Part shown: one piece after another, positions 41,201-48,659 of the stretch | Numbering within the stretch: position 1 is the first letter of the stretch | Layout: every line of letters starts with the position of its first letter | The notes under the pieces: model-generated | What the model was told of the DNA's origin: nothing | Database searches by the model: none | What the model saw: the letters and a program-made list of their open reading frames with translations, nothing else | Translations under genes and position numbers: made by a program | NCBI GenBank assembly: GCA_027485145.1 | Contig: JAIXRO010000027.1 | Coordinates: forward strand, 19,743-83,742 | Direction of reading: 5' to 3' | DNA: 64,000 nt | Source of the DNA: Hyphomonadaceae bacterium | GTDB taxonomy: Bacteria; Pseudomonadota; Alphaproteobacteria; Caulobacterales; Hyphomonadaceae

Positions 41201-41742
41201 TCGGCCTCATGCCGGCGGCTGTTGAGCCCCGCGATACCGGCAGCCTCTTCAAGGATGCGGCGGCGGTTCTGGGGCTTGGAGCCGATGAGTTCGGAAATCT
41301 GGCCCTGACGAACGAGCGCAGGGGAGTTTGCACCCGTCGAGGCATCCGCAAACAGCAGCTGGATATCCTTGCCGCGCACCGTGCGGCCATTGATCCGGTA
41401 ACTGGAGCCGGCGCCGCGCTTCAACTTGCGTTCGATCTCGAGCTGGTCGGCGCCGTTGAACTCGGGCGGCGCGGTTCGCCGGGAATTGTCGAGCACGAGG
41501 ATGACTTCGGCCGTCTCGCGGGCCGGGCGCCCGTCGGCTCCGTTGAAGATCAGGTCGTCCATCTCGCCGCCGCGCATGGCCTTGGCAGAGTTGGCGCCCA
41601 TCGCCCAGCGCAGCGCTTCGAGAAGGTTCGACTTGCCGCAGCCATTCGGCCCGACAATGCCGGTCAGTCCCGGTTCGATGGGAACGGTCTGCGGATCTAC
41701 AAACGACTTGAAGCCGGCAATGCGGAGCTCAGTGATCTGCAT
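38281..41742 (-). CDS. smc: Chromosome segregation protein SMC
   Basis: A 1153-residue SMC ATPase that compacts and aligns sister chromosomes with ScpAB. The N-terminal ATP site reads GIVGPNGCGKSNLLEALRW, long coiled coils flank a hinge at about 500-610 (TRDGYEKAVAAALGDDIEAP), and the C-terminal head has the ABC signature LMSGGEQALTASALIFA followed by ICVLDEVDAPLDDANV. The length is normal. No scpA or scpB is visible here. It is the last gene of a dciA-like / dsbA-like / smc run on this strand. Confidence 0.98.
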   Translation of the reverse strand: MQITELRIAGFKSFVDPQTVPIEPGLTGIVGPNGCGKSNLLEALRWAMGANSAKAMRGGEMDDLIFNGADGRPARETAEVILVLDNSRRTAPPEFNGADQLEIERKLKRGAGSSYRINGRTVRGKDIQLLFADASTGANSPALVRQGQISELIGSKPQNRRRILEEAAGIAGLNSRRHEAEQKLDGAAANLERLSEVSAEVERQLASLKRQAAKARRYRKLADEIQALDALVAHLRWVEARQTMDAARIQLDTLKRQVEDLSREDAVREKERIEAGEGLAPLREAEMDAAARLGQARITLAKLETERRIAAESHSRLEAEALRLGFDFARETTTHEEAAAALAQACDELAGLPLEDAALTARLEDEARAALEIARVRLTGAERAADEAQQRLSDVRARRRAAEDNAAAQARRQTMLTAEIERLRGEMTGLEDSGIHLLRLRQAKNAEAEAEIALGDAERAVELAEAELARARVAEGEAMPPFDAANHSVRSLEAEIAGLTRLMRRSGPSAAPPVLERLRTRDGYEKAVAAALGDDIEAPTDRTAALYWNGAQASAQPLPEGVEPLTSCVDAPGELAARLSQCGLVSVADGARLIAGLKPGQRLVSLEGHLWRWDGFIRTPDAPISATARLEQKARIEAAQVELVARQTELSELAARLEAVRAARLAAEENLRHLRQFIAPAQRTLTDARAAAIEATQANERTQMKREAGTEALARAETDLIAIKEMLTLATPGAGAEEDTALEQALASAREALAAARATETEARGQLADLLRGREQAAARRAALTRDVEAWQTRLASAEQRLAQVTERRADVAATVHTSRERPEALRAEIDGLAAETEALEAERQAAADALARKEAAIREADTAARKAATAAADARAQLAAWTVKLENAEAKHAESIEHARTAFQRTPEGLLAIAKAGLDEETLGAFTPREAEGRLDGLRRERDQLGGVNMNAEEEAEELESRLGVQIAERDDLIAAIAKLREGVEALNVEGRQRLVEAFEAVNEHFKALFIALFGGGKAELRLVDAEDPLNAGLEIFAQPPGKKLGTLALMSGGEQALTASALIFAVFLSRPAPICVLDEVDAPLDDANVDRFCNMLNEMRQRTDTRFVVITHNPVTMSRMDRLFGVTMREKGVSKLVSVDLAAAERLVAAE

Positions 41743-41757
41743 GCCGGCACCTCATTG

Positions 41758-42447
41758 TTACTGCGCGCCCTTTTCGGCAAGCAGGGCGTCGATCTGCTTC
41801 GAGAAGCCTTCCGGCGTGCGATAGTCGCCTTCGAAGTTGCGCACTTTGCCGTCGAGCACGAAAGTCGGCGTGCCGGCGACCTGGAATTGTTCGGCAGACT
41901 GGTAAACGGCGGCCAGCTCGTCCCGGATCTCGGGGTTTTCCATGCAGGCGTCGAAGGCTTCGTCTGTCTCGATTCCGTGCCGTTTCGCGATCGTTTTCAG
42001 GGTGTTACCTAGCGCGCCGACCTGCGCGGCCTGAACGATCCCTTCCTGGTTCTCAAACAGGTCGTCGAGCACCGCGAAGAACTTGTCGTCACCAGCGCAG
42101 CGGGCGACCACGTAAGCGGCAACGTCCACGGTTCCGTGGATCGGGAATTCGCGGAATACGAACCGGACTTTGCCGGTCGACACGTACTTTTCCTCAATCG
42201 TAGGCAGGACGCTGTCATGGAAGTACTTGCACGCGGGGCAGGTTGGCGAGGCATATTCGATCAGCGTAATCGGCGCATCCGGATCACCTTTGACGTGGCC
42301 GAGCTCGCCCGCTTGCGTGGTCGCTGACGCACCTGCACTTGCGGCAGGTGCGTTGCTGCTGTCGCCCTTGGCCGCGCCGCAAGCAACGAGTGCCAGGGCG
42401 GAAACAGCCGCAAGGGCGAAACGCCGGGAAAGTGATGTCATGGTCAT
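41758..42447 (-). CDS. DsbA-like thiol:disulfide oxidoreductase lipoprotein
   Basis: 229 residues. A lipoprotein-type signal ends LALVAC (Cys23), followed by a low-complexity Ala/Ser linker and a thioredoxin-fold domain with the active site CPAC at 70-73, in EYASPTCPACKYFHD, and the cis-Pro loop AGTPTFVLDG. It belongs to the DsbA/DsbG-like group with a helical insert. The gene is 15 bases upstream of smc, in an arrangement (mutY, DUF721, dsbA-like, smc) I recall from other alphaproteobacteria. Substrates unknown. Confidence 0.9.
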   Translation of the reverse strand: MTMTSLSRRFALAAVSALALVACGAAKGDSSNAPAASAGASATTQAGELGHVKGDPDAPITLIEYASPTCPACKYFHDSVLPTIEEKYVSTGKVRFVFREFPIHGTVDVAAYVVARCAGDDKFFAVLDDLFENQEGIVQAAQVGALGNTLKTIAKRHGIETDEAFDACMENPEIRDELAAVYQSAEQFQVAGTPTFVLDGKVRNFEGDYRTPEGFSKQIDALLAEKGAQ

Positions 42448-42511
42448 GAGCCTCGCGTTAAGGAATGAGTCGCGCCGGTTGCCAAATCGTTAAGAAAAAC
42501 GCCGCGAGAGT

Positions 42512-43051
42512 TTACGGGTCTGCCGATAGCACAGCCTTGCCCAATGCAACAATTGCGGCACGCAGGCCGGCGTTTTCGATCCGCGCCGCGCCTGTTTCGA
42601 GGATCGCAGTCTCTTGCGGAGTAAGCGCGCGGGCCTTCCGGCGATAGACGACCGTCTCCGCGCCGCGCGAGATGGGGCCTTGCACGATGCGGATCGACGT
42701 TATGTCGCCGCCCGCGGCCACCGAGACCCGTTGGCGAATCGTCTCCGACTGGTGCTGAACCAGCGGCGCCGCCTGCGGGATCACGCGCAGCGTCAGGATG
42801 CGCCCGTCCTTCGAGGCGCTGATCTTTTCAGGATGCGAGAACCTGTACACCTGCTCGCCTGCAATCTCGCGCCAGCGCGCCTGCAGCAGCTTGAGGGGCG
42901 GCAGTTTGGCTGCGCCGGTCTTTCGGCTCACGCGGTCTGCCGATATCGCGATCGCCTTCATCGGCGGCTTGAGCGCTCGGGCCCTCGTGTAGCGCAGCTT
43001 GACCAGCGCGCGGGCTTCCTCAAGCGGATCGAGGGTTGATCTCTGGACCAT
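42512..43051 (-). CDS. DUF721 / DciA-like protein
   Basis: 179 residues from the ATG at 43051; longer in-frame starts overlap mutY and are rejected. The DUF721 core is visible: LLQARWREIAGEQVYRFSHP, DGRILTLRVIPQAAPLVQH, and a basic C-terminal part. DUF721 proteins include DciA, which helps load the DnaB helicase in many bacteria, so a replication role is plausible but unproven here. It is divergent from mutY by 39 bases and precedes the dsbA-like gene. Confidence 0.83.
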   Translation of the reverse strand: MVQRSTLDPLEEARALVKLRYTRARALKPPMKAIAISADRVSRKTGAAKLPPLKLLQARWREIAGEQVYRFSHPEKISASKDGRILTLRVIPQAAPLVQHQSETIRQRVSVAAGGDITSIRIVQGPISRGAETVVYRRKARALTPQETAILETGAARIENAGLRAAIVALGKAVLSADP

Positions 43052-43090
43052 GTTGGCAAATCTGCACGGCTTCTGCGGCGAGGAAAAGGC

Positions 43091-44137
43091 ATGCAGCCGA
43101 AAAGTGATCGTGACCTCGCCGGGATGGTGCCAGCCTTGCTCGGCTGGTTTGACCGCTCCGCCCGCACGCTGCCCTGGCGCAGTGCGCGCGGCGTTGCGCG
43201 CGATCCCTACCGCGTCTGGTTGTCGGAAATCATGCTGCAGCAGACGACCGTGCCGCATGCCGCGCCGTATTTCGAAGCCTTCACGCGCAGGTGGCCGACG
43301 GTCGAGGCGCTTGCAGCGGCAGCGGACGAAGAGGTCATGCAGGCCTGGGCCGGGCTCGGCTATTACGCCCGGGCCCGCAACCTTCTGAAGTGCGCGCGGG
43401 AAGTGTCTGCACGGGGCGGGTTTCCCGTTACCGAGAAGGAGCTGCTGACCTTGCCGGGGATCGGGCCCTATACGGCCGGGGCCATCGCGGCGCTGGCCTT
43501 CGGCGAACGCACGCCGGCCGTCGATGGCAATGCCGAGCGCGTTTTCTCACGTCTGCTGGCCACGCAGGAAGACTGGGCAGCGGCAAAGCGCCGGATCGGT
43601 CACATCGCGAGAGACCTTGTGCCAGCGAGTCGTCCCGGAGACTTCGCGGAGGCGCTGATGGACCTTGGCGCCGGCGTCTGTACGCCCAAGCAGCCGTCTT
43701 GCGGTCTCTGTCCGATCACGGAGTATTGCGCCGCCTATGCCGAAGGCCGGCCGGACCGCTATCCGATCAAGCCCGCCAAGACCGCGCGACCTGTCCGCTA
43801 CGGCGCTGCCTATGTTCTGCGCCGGAAGTCAGACGTCTGGCTCATTCGGCGTCCGCCCTCGGGCCTGCTCGGCGGCATGCTGGCCTTGCCGTCATCGGAA
43901 TGGGCCGAGACCCGCACCGCGTCTGATCCCCCTGTGGAGGCTGGATGGACAAGCGTTGGAGAGGTGCGCCACGTCTTTACCCATTTCGCGCTTCACCTCG
44001 ATGTCATGGTCGCCGAAGCAAGGCGCGAACAATTGCCGGAGGGCTATTGGGCGCCGGCGGAGGATCTTGCGGGATTGCCGACCGTGTTCGCCAAGGCTGC
44101 GTCGCTGGCTGGTCTCAACGCGAGGCAAAGACGTTGA
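43091..44137 (+). CDS. mutY: A/G-specific adenine DNA glycosylase
   Basis: 348 residues; removes adenine opposite 8-oxoguanine. The catalytic Glu46 is in SEIMLQQTTV and Asp145 follows the helix-hairpin-helix LPGIGPYTAG (PAVDGNAER). The [4Fe-4S] cysteines are Cys197, 204, 207 and 213 in the order C-x6-C-x2-C-x5-C, and a C-terminal NUDIX-like domain (about 230-345) recognises the oxidised base. A GAGG ribosome site is present. The 3' end overlaps the convergent cold-shock fusion gene by 23 bases. Confidence 0.96.
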   Translation: MQPKSDRDLAGMVPALLGWFDRSARTLPWRSARGVARDPYRVWLSEIMLQQTTVPHAAPYFEAFTRRWPTVEALAAAADEEVMQAWAGLGYYARARNLLKCAREVSARGGFPVTEKELLTLPGIGPYTAGAIAALAFGERTPAVDGNAERVFSRLLATQEDWAAAKRRIGHIARDLVPASRPGDFAEALMDLGAGVCTPKQPSCGLCPITEYCAAYAEGRPDRYPIKPAKTARPVRYGAAYVLRRKSDVWLIRRPPSGLLGGMLALPSSEWAETRTASDPPVEAGWTSVGEVRHVFTHFALHLDVMVAEARREQLPEGYWAPAEDLAGLPTVFAKAASLAGLNARQRR

Positions 44138-44753
44138 TTTGCACGAAGGCCGCCATGTTGATCGCGACACTCATCCAGAACAGCGTCCGGAAAGCTCTCT
44201 TCTGCGTTTTGTGACGGAAGACTTCCTGCCCGATGATGCCGCCGGGCCAACCACCAACGAGGCCGATCAACAGCAGGATGGTCTCGGAGACCCGCCATTG
44301 CTTCTGGTTCGCCGCGCGCTTGTCGAGCCCGTAACCCACAAAACACGCAACACTCGCCACCCCGTAGATAACCAGCCAGTTCGTCGACATCGGCTGCACG
44401 CTGGCAATGGCCGCGGCGATAAACAGGAAGGCCGGAATGACGAGAAATCTCGGACCGCGCTGGACGATCTGCGACCATAGGCTTGGGCCCGCCTTCGGCG
44501 GGAGGATGGCAACCGGAGCTTTCAGTGCCGAGACGTTTTTCGCTTTCGGTTTGCCATCCTTGCCATACTCAAGCGTGAACTCGTACGCATGGCCAATCTC
44601 GATGTGGCGGCCCTCCTTTGCGAATGCGCTCGCGTGCACGAAGACATCCGGTCCGCCGTCATCCGGCGCAAGAAAACCGAAGCCGCGCTCGTCGCTCCAG
44701 TTGATCAGGCGCCCTTGTGTGCGCGTCGGGAGCGGGGGCGACGTTTCGGTCAC
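44115..44753 (-). CDS. Cold-shock domain / DUF1294 membrane fusion protein
   Basis: 212 residues in two modules. Residues about 12-75 form a cold-shock domain with the RNP motifs GFGFLAPD and DVFVHASAF. Residues about 95-210 carry several membrane helices matching DUF1294, with YGLDKRAANQKQWRVSE and GLVGGWPGGIIGQEVFRHKTQK, the family signature. It would tether a nucleic-acid-binding module to the inner membrane; function unknown. It is the gene immediately downstream of prfB on the same strand order (1 base between the two coding regions) and its 3' end overlaps mutY. Confidence 0.9.
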   Translation of the reverse strand: MTETSPPLPTRTQGRLINWSDERGFGFLAPDDGGPDVFVHASAFAKEGRHIEIGHAYEFTLEYGKDGKPKAKNVSALKAPVAILPPKAGPSLWSQIVQRGPRFLVIPAFLFIAAAIASVQPMSTNWLVIYGVASVACFVGYGLDKRAANQKQWRVSETILLLIGLVGGWPGGIIGQEVFRHKTQKRAFRTLFWMSVAINMAAFVQINVFASR

Positions 44754-44754
44754 G

Positions 44755-45862
44755 TTACTTCACCTCATCCTTCGCAACCGAAGCGGCGAGTGAAGCCGAC
44801 AAGAAGCGGTCAATATCGCCGTCCAGAACACCGCCCGTGTCGGACGTCTCGACGTTGGTTCTCAGATCCTTGACCATCTGGTAGGGCTGCAAAACGTAGG
44901 ACCGGATCTGATGGCCAAAGCCGATGGCGCTCTTGTCCGCATACTGCGCATCTGCGACAGATTTTCGCTTCTGCAGCTCCAGCTCATACAGCTTGGAGCG
45001 CAGCATCTTCCAGGCTTCGTCCCGGTTCTGGTGCTGGGAGCGACCCATCTGGCATTGCACAACCGTGTTTGTCGGGATGTGGGTCAGGCGCACGGCTGAA
45101 TCGGTCCGGTTGATGTGCTGGCCGCCAGCGCCCGAGGCGCGGAAGGTATCAGTACGAACATCCGACGGATTGATCTCGATCTCGATCTTGTCATCGATGA
45201 CAGGAGTGACGCTGACGGACGAGAAAGATGTGTGGCGCCGCGCGGACGAATCATAAGGCGAAATCCGCACGAGGCGGTGCACGCCGGTCTCGGACTTCAG
45301 CCAGCCATAGGCATTCTCGCCCTTGATCTGGACCGTCGCCGACTTGATCCCGGCTTCTTCGCCCTCGCGCTCGTCAAGTTCCTCGACCGTGTAGCCATGC
45401 TTCTCGGCCCAGCGAACATACATCCGGCGCAGGATCGAGGCCCAGTCCTGACTCTCTGTTCCGCCTTCGCCGGCGTTGATCTGCACATAGCAGTCATTGC
45501 CATCCGCTTCGCCGGACAACAGCGCTGCCAGCTCGGCCTTCTGGGCCTTCTCGGCTGCGCGGGCGAGCGATGCCTGGATATCCGCCTGCATGGCAGCGTC
45601 GCCTTCGGAGAGTTCCAGCAGTTCCGGGGCGTCAGCGATATCTTTCTCGAGCGTCTGTACAAGCGCGATACCGTCCGCCAGTTTCTGCCGCTCGCGCATC
45701 AGCTTCTGAGCGTCCTGGGGGTCATTCCAGAAGTCCGGACGCTCCGAAAGCGCGGTCAGTTCGTCGAGACGCTTGGTGGCCGTATCCCAGTCAAAGACGC
45801 CTCCGTAGCAAGGCGGCGGACTGGCGGATCTGGTCGATCAGGGAACGGATTTCGGCGGACAT
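44755..45862 (-). CDS. prfB: Peptide chain release factor 2, with +1 programmed frameshift
   Basis: RF2 terminates translation at UGA and UAA. The first 23 codons ([11 protein letters not shown] to RRRL, from the ATG at 45862 behind a strong AAGGAGG) end at an in-frame UGA at 45791-45793. A +1 shift there continues with [20 protein letters not shown], giving about 368 residues, the family length. The shift site is CTT TGA C with a GGAGG placed 3 bases upstream, the layout of Escherichia coli prfB. The GGQ motif is in [10 protein letters not shown]; the codon-reading tripeptide is SPY here (SPF in E. coli). It follows mrcA in the same direction. Confidence 0.96.
45790..45805 (-). promoter_or_regulatory. 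prfB: prfB autoregulatory +1 frameshift site
   Basis: Minus-strand sequence CGGAGGCGTCTTTGAC: an internal Shine-Dalgarno (GGAGG), 3 bases, then the slippery CUU and the UGA stop in frame 0 followed by C. When RF2 is scarce the ribosome pauses at UGA and slips by +1, making more RF2. All elements match the known mechanism. Confidence 0.95.
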
Positions 45863-45971
45863 CTGGGCGCCTCCTTAAACACAACAGGCAACAATACGAT
45901 ACGGGCTATAACCCCGAGGTGGAATTCGGTCAAAGCGGCGTGTGCGCGCCTTGCAACTAAGGGTCGGTTAA

Positions 45972-48530
45972 TCAGAAGATGCCGTCGAGGTTCTCGTCCG
46001 ACGTCGCGCCGTCGCCGGGGCCTTCCGTCGATGTGCCGCTGGTGTTCAGCCCATCGCCGCAGGAGCCGGAGATCGAGAGACAATCTTCCTGTCCCACGAA
46101 CACGTTCATGCCAGGCTCTGTTCCCGGCCGGAATGCCTCGTCAATCACACCGGGGCCACCGCCAGGCGCAGGCGCGCCGGTGCGGGCATCGACCTTCACC
46201 AGGCGCACGCCGGGGGGAATACGGAACGGAGAGGCCGCGTGATCCTTGAGCGCCGTTTCCATGAACTCCGTGAAGATCGGCACAGCGACCGAGCCGCCGG
46301 CCTCGCCTTCGCCGAGCGAGCGGTTGTCATCGAAGCCGATGCGCACACCGACCACGAGATCCGGCGAGAAGCCGACAAAGATGGCGTCACGGTAGTCATC
46401 CGTCGTGCCGGTCTTGCCCGCGACGGGTTTGCCGATCCGCAGGGCCCGGCGACCGGTGCCGCGTTCAACGACACCTTCCATCATGTGTGTGATCTGGTAG
46501 GCCACGATCGGGTCGAGGACCTGCTCGCGATTGTCAGCCAGCACGGGCGGTTCTTCGCCGTTCCATTCATCGGCCCGGCACCCGTCGCATTTGCGCTGGT
46601 CGTTGCGGTAGAGAGTCCGGCCATAACGGTCCTGCACGCGGTCCAGCAGGGTCGGGGTGACCTTCTTGCCGCCGTTCACGAAGGCGGCATAGCCGCGCAC
46701 GAGGTTGATCAGCTGGGTGTCACCTGCGCCCAGAGACATCGCCGGATAGGCGGGCAGGTTTTCGTAAACGCCGACGCGCTCGGCAAGATCGGATACGGCT
46801 TCCATGCCGATTTCCTGGGCGATCCGTGCGGTGACCTGGTTCAGGGATTTCTCGAGCGCCACACGGAGCGTGACCATGCCGTAGGACTGGCCCGCCGTGT
46901 AGTTCTTCGGTGCCCAGTATTTCTTGGTCGAGACGTCATAGGACACAAACGGTGCGTCCAGCATCCGGGAGGAGGGGGTGTAGCCTTTCTCCATAGCGGC
47001 CGCATACACGAACGGCTTGAAGCTCGATCCCGGCTGGCGGGTCGCCTGTGTGACGCGGTTGAAGCTCGACTTGAAGAAGGAATAACCACCCTGCATGGCG
47101 AGCACGCGGCCCGTGTGCGGGTCGATCGCGATGAGGGCGCCGTCGACTTCCGGCACCTGCCGGAGCGTTGCATTGCCGACCGGCACCATCACGGGCGGCG
47201 CGATCTCTCCGGTTTCAGGGTCTGCCGGGGCCTCGGCGGCCTGTTCCTTGCGCTTGAATTCGGCGAGGATGACGTGGCCGACCTGCAGGCCCGCCTTGCC
47301 GCCATCCGGAACGAAGGTCTGCGCCCATTTGATCTCATCGGACGGCAACTTGATGGTTTTGCCGTCGGTCAGCAAAAGCTCGGCCGAACTTGCGCCAAGC
47401 TTGGTGACCAGCGCGGCTTCCCAGGTTCCGTTTCCGCCGGGCAGCTTGACCGCCTTCAGAGCTTCAGCCGCACCCTCGTCAACCGGCAGCGTAGTGAGCG
47501 GGCCGCGCCAGCCATGGCGGCGGTCATAAGCCACAAGCCCGTTCTGAAGCGCTGTCTGGGCCGCAATCTGCAGGCGCGTGTCGATCGTCGAACGAATGGA
47601 AAGACCGCCCTGTTCCAGCGTGTCTTCTCCATACCGTTTGATCAGGTCGTTGCGCAGTTCCTGCACAAAATACGTCGTGGCAATGAATTCCGGGCCACGC
47701 AGCCGGCGCGTCGTGGTCAGCGGCCGTTCGAGCGCCGCCTTCATTTCTTCGCGTGTGATGTAGCCATCCTCGCGCATGCGCTCGAGCACGTAGTTGCGGC
47801 GCGACAGCAGACGTTCCGGATTGGTGTAAGGGTTCACCTTGCCCGGGAACTTGGGCAGCGAGGCCAGCGTCGCCGCCTCCGCAAGGTCGAGTTCCGGCAG
47901 GGATTTGTTGAAATAGTTGAGCGCGGCTGAGGCCACACCGTAAGACTGCCCGCCGAGATAGATCTCGTTCAGGTAAAGCTCGAGGATCTCGCCTTTCGTG
48001 AACTCCTTCTCGATCCGCTGGGCAACAATCGCTTCCTTCGCCTTGCGCTCGATATTCTGGTCCTTGGTCAGCAGCATGTTCTTGGCGACCTGCTGGGTGA
48101 TCGTCGAGCCGCCCTGCATGCCGCCATCGCCGGTGATCTTGTTCTTGGCCGTGTTCACCGCGCCGCGGGTAATGCCCGCATAATCGAGGCCATCATGGGT
48201 GAAGAAGTTCTTGTCTTCGGCGGCCACGAACGCCTGCACCACATGTTCCGGAATGGATTCGTAGGGCACGAAAACCCGGTGCTGGTCGGCAAACTCGGCA
48301 ATCAGCGTGCCGTCGCCGGCATGGACGCGTGACGTGATCGGTGGCTCGTACTGTTTCAGCTTGTCGATCGAGGGTACATCCCGGCCGAGCGCCGCAAAGT
48401 AGATCCAGGCCCCGATCAAGACGATGACACCGATCACGAAGCCCGCCAGCAGAAGCCTGCGGCCCCATTTGATCGGGCCGGCATATTTCTCGAGCGTCAT
48501 GCGGAAAGTCGGGGGAGGAGCGTCAGTCAT
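45972..48530 (-). CDS. mrcA: Penicillin-binding protein 1A
   Basis: An 852-residue bifunctional class A PBP. A short cytoplasmic tail and a membrane helix (about 25-50) lead to the GT51 glycosyltransferase domain with AAEDKNFFTHDG and GGSTITQQVAKN, and then the transpeptidase domain with SSFK (Ser502), an SLNQ-type second motif and KTGTTDDYRD. It builds and cross-links peptidoglycan in the periplasm. The C-terminus is a Gly/Pro/Asp-rich tail. In related genomes it is often followed by prfB, as here. Confidence 0.96.
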   Translation of the reverse strand: MTDAPPPTFRMTLEKYAGPIKWGRRLLLAGFVIGVIVLIGAWIYFAALGRDVPSIDKLKQYEPPITSRVHAGDGTLIAEFADQHRVFVPYESIPEHVVQAFVAAEDKNFFTHDGLDYAGITRGAVNTAKNKITGDGGMQGGSTITQQVAKNMLLTKDQNIERKAKEAIVAQRIEKEFTKGEILELYLNEIYLGGQSYGVASAALNYFNKSLPELDLAEAATLASLPKFPGKVNPYTNPERLLSRRNYVLERMREDGYITREEMKAALERPLTTTRRLRGPEFIATTYFVQELRNDLIKRYGEDTLEQGGLSIRSTIDTRLQIAAQTALQNGLVAYDRRHGWRGPLTTLPVDEGAAEALKAVKLPGGNGTWEAALVTKLGASSAELLLTDGKTIKLPSDEIKWAQTFVPDGGKAGLQVGHVILAEFKRKEQAAEAPADPETGEIAPPVMVPVGNATLRQVPEVDGALIAIDPHTGRVLAMQGGYSFFKSSFNRVTQATRQPGSSFKPFVYAAAMEKGYTPSSRMLDAPFVSYDVSTKKYWAPKNYTAGQSYGMVTLRVALEKSLNQVTARIAQEIGMEAVSDLAERVGVYENLPAYPAMSLGAGDTQLINLVRGYAAFVNGGKKVTPTLLDRVQDRYGRTLYRNDQRKCDGCRADEWNGEEPPVLADNREQVLDPIVAYQITHMMEGVVERGTGRRALRIGKPVAGKTGTTDDYRDAIFVGFSPDLVVGVRIGFDDNRSLGEGEAGGSVAVPIFTEFMETALKDHAASPFRIPPGVRLVKVDARTGAPAPGGGPGVIDEAFRPGTEPGMNVFVGQEDCLSISGSCGDGLNTSGTSTEGPGDGATSDENLDGIF

Positions 48531-48659
48531 CAGCTAACCCTGTGCGGTGATTCGACCGTCTTAAGCCATGTTTGCCCGCAAAAACCGGGTATTGCGACGA
48601 CGTCGCATCTGTTTCCGGCGATACTATGGCGCGTCGCGGGATCACAACAGGGGGCGATG

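Noticed and set aside
40282-42012. 576-codon frame opposite smc
   Set aside because: Antisense shadow of an Ala/Glu-rich coiled-coil gene.
44755-45699. prfB as a truncated gene or a frameshifted pseudogene
   Set aside because: The in-frame UGA lies in a complete programmed frameshift site and the joined product has the full RF2 length.
46239-47930. 563-codon frame opposite PBP1a
   Set aside because: Antisense shadow; all PBP motifs are on the minus strand.
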